A program made the position numbers and the translations under genes. Below, piece after piece: positions 44,536 through 48,371 of a stretch of 48,371 nt of DNA. Position 1 is the first letter of the stretch, and every line of letters starts with the position of its first letter. Source of the stretch: Candidatus Auribacterota bacterium (lineage in GTDB: Bacteria; Auribacterota; JAFGBW01; JAFGJP01); contig JAGLFH010000027.1 of the NCBI GenBank assembly GCA_023144635.1, forward strand, positions 1 through 48,371, given 5' to 3'. The notes beneath the pieces are model-generated. The model was not told where the DNA came from and did no database searches. It saw only the letters and a list, made by a program, of their open reading frames with translations.

Positions 44536-45536
44536 CAAAAATTGCAATAATAGGATGTGGATATTGGGGAATGAACCTCCTAAGGAACATGGTTGAATCT
44601 GACAAAATGGAACTCATTTGCGCATGTGATTCGTTTCCACGAGCAATAGAAAGAGTAAAAACAAGATATCCTATGCTCAAAGTCTGTACTGATACTGAAG
44701 AAGTGTTTAACGACAAGGAAGTACAAGGTGTTGTTATTGCAACAGACGCTAAAAGCCATTATGCTCTTGCAAAAAAAGCCCTGCTAAAAGGAAAAGATGT
44801 CTTTGTAGAAAAGCCTCTGACCACATCTTCAAAAACATCTAGAGCACTTATAAAATTGGCTGAAAAACATCAGAGAATACTCATGGTTGGACATACTTTT
44901 GAATATAGTCCTACCATTAATAAAGCTGAGGAAATAATAAAGGAAGAGCTAGGACAGGTGATATATGCTTCATTTTCAAGAGTAAATCTTGGTCTTTACC
45001 GTGAAAATGTAAGTGTTTTATGGGATCTTGCTCCGCATGATCTTTCTATTATGTATAAATGGTTTAAGGTAATGCCTATAGGAGTAAGCTGTTTTGCTAA
45101 CAGCTTTATGCATCCCAGCAACGATGTCCCTGACATTGCTATGATGAGGCTTCTTTTTGATTCAAGTATGATGGTAAATATAGAAGTTAGCTGGGTCTTT
45201 CCTCTTAAGATAAGAAAAATAGTTATTATTGGAAAAGAAAAGATGATGATCGTTAACGAAGCAATTGATGAAAAAATAAAAATATATAATAAAGGCGTCG
45301 AGATAAAGACTCCTTCAACTTATGGTGAATATAAACTTATCTACCGTTCAGGAGATGTTGTATCGCCATATGTAGATACTTATGAACCCCTTCGCAAGGA
45401 AATGGAACATTTTGCAGAGTGCATTGAAACAAGAAATACTCCTTTAACCGATGGAGAGAACGGTTTAAGGGTTGTTCGTACTATAGAAGCTGCAGAAAAA
45501 TCATATAAAAACGGCGGGAAGGTGATAAAACCATGA
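44532..45536 (+). CDS. Gfo/Idh/MocA-family nucleotide-sugar 3-dehydrogenase
   Basis: A 334-aa NAD(P)-dependent oxidoreductase: Rossmann motif IGCGYWG (7-13), EKP at 93-95 (VFVEKPLTT), and the catalytic [10 protein letters not shown] near residue 163-172. The HTFEYSP and [22 protein letters not shown] pattern (cut: [15 protein letters not shown]) matches enzymes that oxidise C3 of UDP-GlcNAc or UDP-GlcNAcA (WlbA/WbpB, GnnA). Next to an acyltransferase in the same train, it would give the 3-keto sugar for a DegT aminotransferase such as that at 21255. Whether the substrate is the uronic acid form is open, as no 6-dehydrogenase gene is here. Confidence 0.9.
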   Translation: MTKIAIIGCGYWGMNLLRNMVESDKMELICACDSFPRAIERVKTRYPMLKVCTDTEEVFNDKEVQGVVIATDAKSHYALAKKALLKGKDVFVEKPLTTSSKTSRALIKLAEKHQRILMVGHTFEYSPTINKAEEIIKEELGQVIYASFSRVNLGLYRENVSVLWDLAPHDLSIMYKWFKVMPIGVSCFANSFMHPSNDVPDIAMMRLLFDSSMMVNIEVSWVFPLKIRKIVIIGKEKMMIVNEAIDEKIKIYNKGVEIKTPSTYGEYKLIYRSGDVVSPYVDTYEPLRKEMEHFAECIETRNTPLTDGENGLRVVRTIEAAEKSYKNGGKVIKP

Positions 45537-46507
45537 AAAAGTACAAAATATACGATAATGTGCTCGTTGGTAAGAATTCCCAAATAAATGATTATGCCAT
45601 TATAGGTAAACCGCCTAGGAGTTTTAAAAACGGCGAATTATATACACGAATAGGCATGAACGCGGTTATACGGGAATTTTCTGTAATCTATGCAAGCTCC
45701 CGTATAGGTAATGATTTCCAGACAGGTATAGGTGCAAGGATAAGAGAAAACAATATTATAGGTAATGATGTTAGCATAGGTACTAATGCAGTCTTAGAGT
45801 TTTCGAACCGCATCGGCAATGGTGTTCGCATTCATTCAAACTGTTTTCTAGAAATGGCTAGAATCGAAGATTTTGTTTTTATGGCACCAAATGTAGTGCT
45901 TACAGATGATCCGCATCCTATGGGTTGCCCAAAATATAAAGAATGCCGTGGAGGAGTTACAATAAAAGCTTTCTCGCGTATCGGCGCAAATACAACCATA
46001 CTTCCGGGAATAACAATAGGAAGAAATTGTCTGATCGGAGCAGGAAGTGTAGTTACACATAATATAAGAGATAATTCAGTAGCATACGGCAATCCTGCAA
46101 CCGTAGTAAAAAGCATTCATGAACTAAAATGCGATAAAGGATATTTTGAAAAAGTCTATGATTGGCCTCCATATACCAATGCTGATCTTCATTACCGCGA
46201 AGACAGGCGAAAGTTCTCACGTCTGAATTGTCCAGTGTTTGTAAGATATGGACAAACAAAGGATTTTTTCTCAACTATAAATTTTAATGATCAAGGTGTA
46301 AGGATTCCATCTGAAAAAAAATTAAAAACAGGCCAGATACTAGATCTTGAAATACTTGCCGATGAAGATAAATTGATAGAATGTCAGGCAAAGGTTATCT
46401 GGTGTTCAAGTGAAATGCAAAAGCAGGGTTATTATGAAGCAGGCATGATCTTTATAAATATTTCAGAAGAAGATCTTGCAGTTATAAAAGAAGAACTTGA
46501 GAAGTAA
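45533..46507 (+). CDS. Left-handed beta-helix N-acyltransferase fused to a C-terminal PilZ domain
   Basis: A 324-aa two-domain protein. Residues 1-200 are hexapeptide repeats ([37 protein letters not shown], then AYGNPATVV), the layout of WbpD/WlbB-type N-acyltransferases that acylate a 3-amino nucleotide sugar; DDPHPMG at 125-131 is in the place of the usual active-site loop. Residues 220-324 form a PilZ domain: R226-x3-R230 (RRKFSR), then N250-x-N-x2-G255 in place of (D/N)xSxxG, and [11 protein letters not shown]. PilZ binds cyclic di-GMP. Inference: precursor acylation is switched by c-di-GMP. The frame is unbroken across both domains (no stop between). It overlaps the dehydrogenase by 4 nt. 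Confidence 0.88.
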   Translation: MKKYKIYDNVLVGKNSQINDYAIIGKPPRSFKNGELYTRIGMNAVIREFSVIYASSRIGNDFQTGIGARIRENNIIGNDVSIGTNAVLEFSNRIGNGVRIHSNCFLEMARIEDFVFMAPNVVLTDDPHPMGCPKYKECRGGVTIKAFSRIGANTTILPGITIGRNCLIGAGSVVTHNIRDNSVAYGNPATVVKSIHELKCDKGYFEKVYDWPPYTNADLHYREDRRKFSRLNCPVFVRYGQTKDFFSTINFNDQGVRIPSEKKLKTGQILDLEILADEDKLIECQAKVIWCSSEMQKQGYYEAGMIFINISEEDLAVIKEELEK

Positions 46508-46794
46508 TTATTAAATCAATTTAGATAAAAATTTAGCCACTAAGATACACGAAGCTTTGATGCTACGCATGAAAGAATGTACTTTAAGCTAAAGCTTAAA
46601 ATGGATTATAAAACGTTGTCATTCCTGGATTAGCAGAGATTTAAATAAATATATATCTAGCTTTCGCTTTGATGATTTTGAAATTGCAGACAAAATAAAT
46701 CTGACCTCACTTTTCCACCAGCATAAAAATATTATTAAAAAATTTACAAGATAAAATTCTTTGACTGGATTAACAAGATGGACTGGATTAAATT
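46508..46794. other. Repeat-rich spacer after the glycan cluster
   Basis: No gene. TTTAAGCT-AA-AGCTTAAA (46583-46600) is a perfect 8-bp-stem hairpin and could mark the transcript end, though no long T-run follows. ATAAAACGTTGTCATT (46608-46623) repeats 11764-11779 in reverse. GACTGGATTAACAAGATGG (46762-46780) belongs to the AACAGGATT-type dispersed repeat; AGCCACTAAGATACACGAAG (about 46536) is another decayed repeat phrase. Confidence 0.5.
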
Positions 46795-47391
46795 TTAAAA
46801 CTTCTCACTAAGCACTAGAGGATTTACCATTACTTTTTCTATATTTGATACAGACTGCCATTCTTCCTCAGGACATCCAAAGATTACTACATACATAGTA
46901 TCAGTCTTTGTATTGGCAATTGCAGAAACACGGATTCTAAATGTAATATCAGGATGTGCTTTACTTATCTTTTTTCTAACTTCACAACCATATCTTACAA
47001 ATACTCCGTCATCTCTTTCCCATTTATCAAGAACATTTTCACTTTCTTCCATATAATCAAAAATGTAATATGCAGCAAATAATTCAGCATTAATTTTTGT
47101 TTTTTTTGTAACATTACGAACTGTATTAATAGTAAGGCCTGTTAGAAACTTGCCCCTGAAATTTCTTCTTTCTTTAGTAATACTATAAATAATATTTCCT
47201 TCTTTAACAGATTTTTTGCAATGCCATTTTCTAGGCTTTAGAACTTTTGATTTTATCTTACCAAGCTTTTGCCAGCAAAAACCATCAGGAATACTGATGC
47301 TACCGTTAGCAAAAGTAGCTGGAGATGCTACAACTAGAAACATAACTAGAATACTGAATAAAAAACGATACTTTTTACCTTTAAAATACAC
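46795..47391 (-). CDS. Secreted protein of unknown function (198 aa)
   Basis: Not recognised. The N-terminus is a classical signal peptide: KGKKYR, then LFSILVMFLVVASPATFA and a likely signal-peptidase I site after A28, giving a periplasmic or secreted protein of about 170 residues. The mature part has four cysteines (C39, C58, C137, C174 by count) that might form disulfides. It is a mixed alpha/beta protein with no known motif. GTG at 47391 is the start; GGAGGG lies 6 nt before it. An exact 10-bp inverted repeat (47411-47450) stands upstream and may be its control site. Stands alone. Confidence 0.75.
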   Translation of the reverse strand: MYFKGKKYRFLFSILVMFLVVASPATFANGSISIPDGFCWQKLGKIKSKVLKPRKWHCKKSVKEGNIIYSITKERRNFRGKFLTGLTINTVRNVTKKTKINAELFAAYYIFDYMEESENVLDKWERDDGVFVRYGCEVRKKISKAHPDITFRIRVSAIANTKTDTMYVVIFGCPEEEWQSVSNIEKVMVNPLVLSEKF

Positions 47392-47410
47392 TTAAAACCC
47401 TCCATGCAAT

Positions 47411-47450
47411 AGTTTTACAGATTTACAATTAGGTATAAAACTGTAAAACT
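47411..47450. promoter_or_regulatory. 10-bp inverted repeat upstream of the secreted-protein gene
   Basis: AGTTTTACAG (47411-47420) and CTGTAAAACT (47441-47450) are exact reverse complements with a 20-nt gap, 20-60 bp upstream of the GTG start of the secreted-protein gene. They could be paired half-sites for a regulator, or a leader hairpin. Confidence 0.45.
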
Positions 47451-47559
47451 TTTACTCCACCTATAAATATTATACAATAGATCTGAATTAAAGTAAAGTA
47501 ATAATTATGAAAATACGTGCAAACTACTGCATAGAAGATAATTATATCATCAATTAAAT

Positions 47560-48371
47560 TTATTTCCTTGACACTGAAGTTCCTGACAAAACACCTGTAG
47601 AAAAAGCTGCCTGAAGGTTATATCCTCCAGTATCTGCATCAACATCCAACACTTCTCCGGCAAAATACAGTCCTTTTTTTAATCGGGATTCCATTGTTTT
47701 AGGGTCGATTTCGCGCGTATCCACACCGCCTGCAGTAATTATGGCTTCATTTATTGGACGGTATCCAGTAACTTTAAGGCGAAAATCTTTTAACCAATTT
47801 TTAAGTTTTGCTCTATCTCCTGCTAATATCTGGTGTCCGATCTTTTCAGAAGGAATACCGGTTTCATCAATACATACAGCTATTAATTTTTTTGGAAGAA
47901 GAAGTTTAAGCAACTTATTAAACTGCTTTTTTCCATGCGTACTAAGATCCCTAAGGATGCGTTTATCAAGCTCCTTATGATTTAGAGCAGGCTTAAGATC
48001 GATTGATAATTCGACTCTTTGTTTTTCATTAAGAGCATCTACTATATTCCTACTTAAGTTAAGTATTACAGGGCCCGTTACTCCAAAATGAGTAAACAGC
48101 ATCTCCCCAAATTTTTCAAGGCGCTTTTTTCCGTTAAACCAAGCACTAACATTCACATTACGCAGACTAACCCCTTGAAGCCTTGAAGCTGTGTTTCCAA
48201 AAGTGTTCAGCGGAACAAGAGCCGGCCTTATTTTAATTATTCTGTGACCTGCCAAAGATGCCAACTTGTATCCGTCTCCTGTAGAACCTGTAGCTCTATA
48301 AGATGCTCCTCCTGTTGCAAGAATAACGGCATCACATGAGATTATCTCTTTTTTTTCTATACCCTTACAAA
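47560..48371 (-). CDS. BaiN/HI0933-family flavoprotein, N-terminus beyond the window
   Basis: The frame remains open to the last base, so the true start is outside; a TTG at 48264 is internal. Direct reading of the end gives ISCDAVILATGG followed by ASYRATGSTGDGYKLA, the conserved centre of the HI0933/YhiN family of FAD-dependent oxidoreductases, and the C-terminal GLYFAGEVLDVDADTGGYNLQAAFSTG (cut: FAGEVLDVDADTGGYN) FAD-binding motif. Only the C-terminal 270 residues are seen; the N-terminal GxGxxG dinucleotide site is missing from the window. The reaction in most members is unknown; one relative reduces bile-acid intermediates. Convergence or partner genes cannot be judged. Confidence 0.92.
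   Translation of the reverse strand, partial: CKGIEKKEIISCDAVILATGGASYRATGSTGDGYKLASLAGHRIIKIRPALVPLNTFGNTASRLQGVSLRNVNVSAWFNGKKRLEKFGEMLFTHFGVTGPVILNLSRNIVDALNEKQRVELSIDLKPALNHKELDKRILRDLSTHGKKQFNKLLKLLLPKKLIAVCIDETGIPSEKIGHQILAGDRAKLKNWLKDFRLKVTGYRPINEAIITAGGVDTREIDPKTMESRLKKGLYFAGEVLDVDADTGGYNLQAAFSTGVLSGTSVSRK

Overview
The window is A+T-rich bacterial chromosome carrying almost only housekeeping, amino-acid and cell-surface genes. The gene content points to a Gram-negative-type, motile or formerly motile, free-living bacterium: CheD, a sigma-54 response regulator, PAS/hybrid histidine kinases, MEP-pathway isoprenoid synthesis, complete his/trp enzymes and large O-antigen/exopolysaccharide-type clusters. 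Intergenic spacers hold decayed short repeats (ATCCTGTC-A-run, CACGAAAACACGAAA, TTTCGAATTTCGGATTTCG, CAGTAAT tandem) of the kind seen in Desulfobacterota-, Nitrospirota- and Omnitrophota-like genomes. No rRNA or other phylogenetic marker is present, so I do not assign a phylum. No tRNA, rRNA, CRISPR array or prophage was seen.

Layout. 1-4.7 kb: a sigma-54 regulator cut by the window start, cheD, an IS200/REP-type (Y1) transposase with a strong 17-bp palindrome beside it, a sirtuin, an 0.8-kb gene-free stretch, two small paralogous helical proteins, and an orphan 97-aa gene preceded by a T10-G9 tract. 4.7-11.6 kb: an unusual response regulator with two transposase-like helix-turn-helix repeats, dusB, mfd, and a BON-like/TPR gene pair. 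11.8-18.7 kb: a minus-strand amino-acid operon hisD-hisB-hisH-hisA-hisF-hisI-trpE-trpG, tightly overlapped, with an internal terminator-like hairpin between hisA and hisF. hisG, hisC, hisE and the rest of trp are elsewhere. 18.9-27.5 kb: a membrane protein, then a plus-strand glycan cluster (Wzx-type flippase, DegT-family sugar aminotransferase, three related GT2 enzymes), a membrane-anchored zinc-ribbon protein and rmuC. 27.6-38.9 kb: a minus-strand core block (holB, tmk, cysS, gltX, ispD; a hybrid kinase and PAS protein; M16 and U32 peptidase-family genes). 39.1-46.5 kb: a second plus-strand glycan cluster of two translationally coupled trains (GT2-GT2-radical SAM; deacetylase-phosphoglycosyl transferase-Gfo/Idh dehydrogenase-acyltransferase). 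46.8-48.4 kb: a secreted protein of unknown function and a BaiN/HI0933-type flavoprotein cut by the window end.

How they work together. The DegT aminotransferase (21 kb), the Gfo/Idh dehydrogenase and the left-handed-beta-helix acyltransferase (44.5-46.5 kb) together match the three steps that make a nucleotide-linked 3-acylamino sugar. The phosphoglycosyl transferase would start the glycan on a lipid carrier, the five GT2 enzymes extend it, the deacetylase-family protein trims it and the flippase exports it.

The most interesting item is that the acyltransferase carries a C-terminal PilZ domain, which suggests direct cyclic-di-GMP control of sugar-precursor synthesis. Other unusual items are a deacetylase whose catalytic Asp motif lies at its C-terminus, a response regulator with a transposase-like DNA-binding output, and two foldback (MITE-like) elements.
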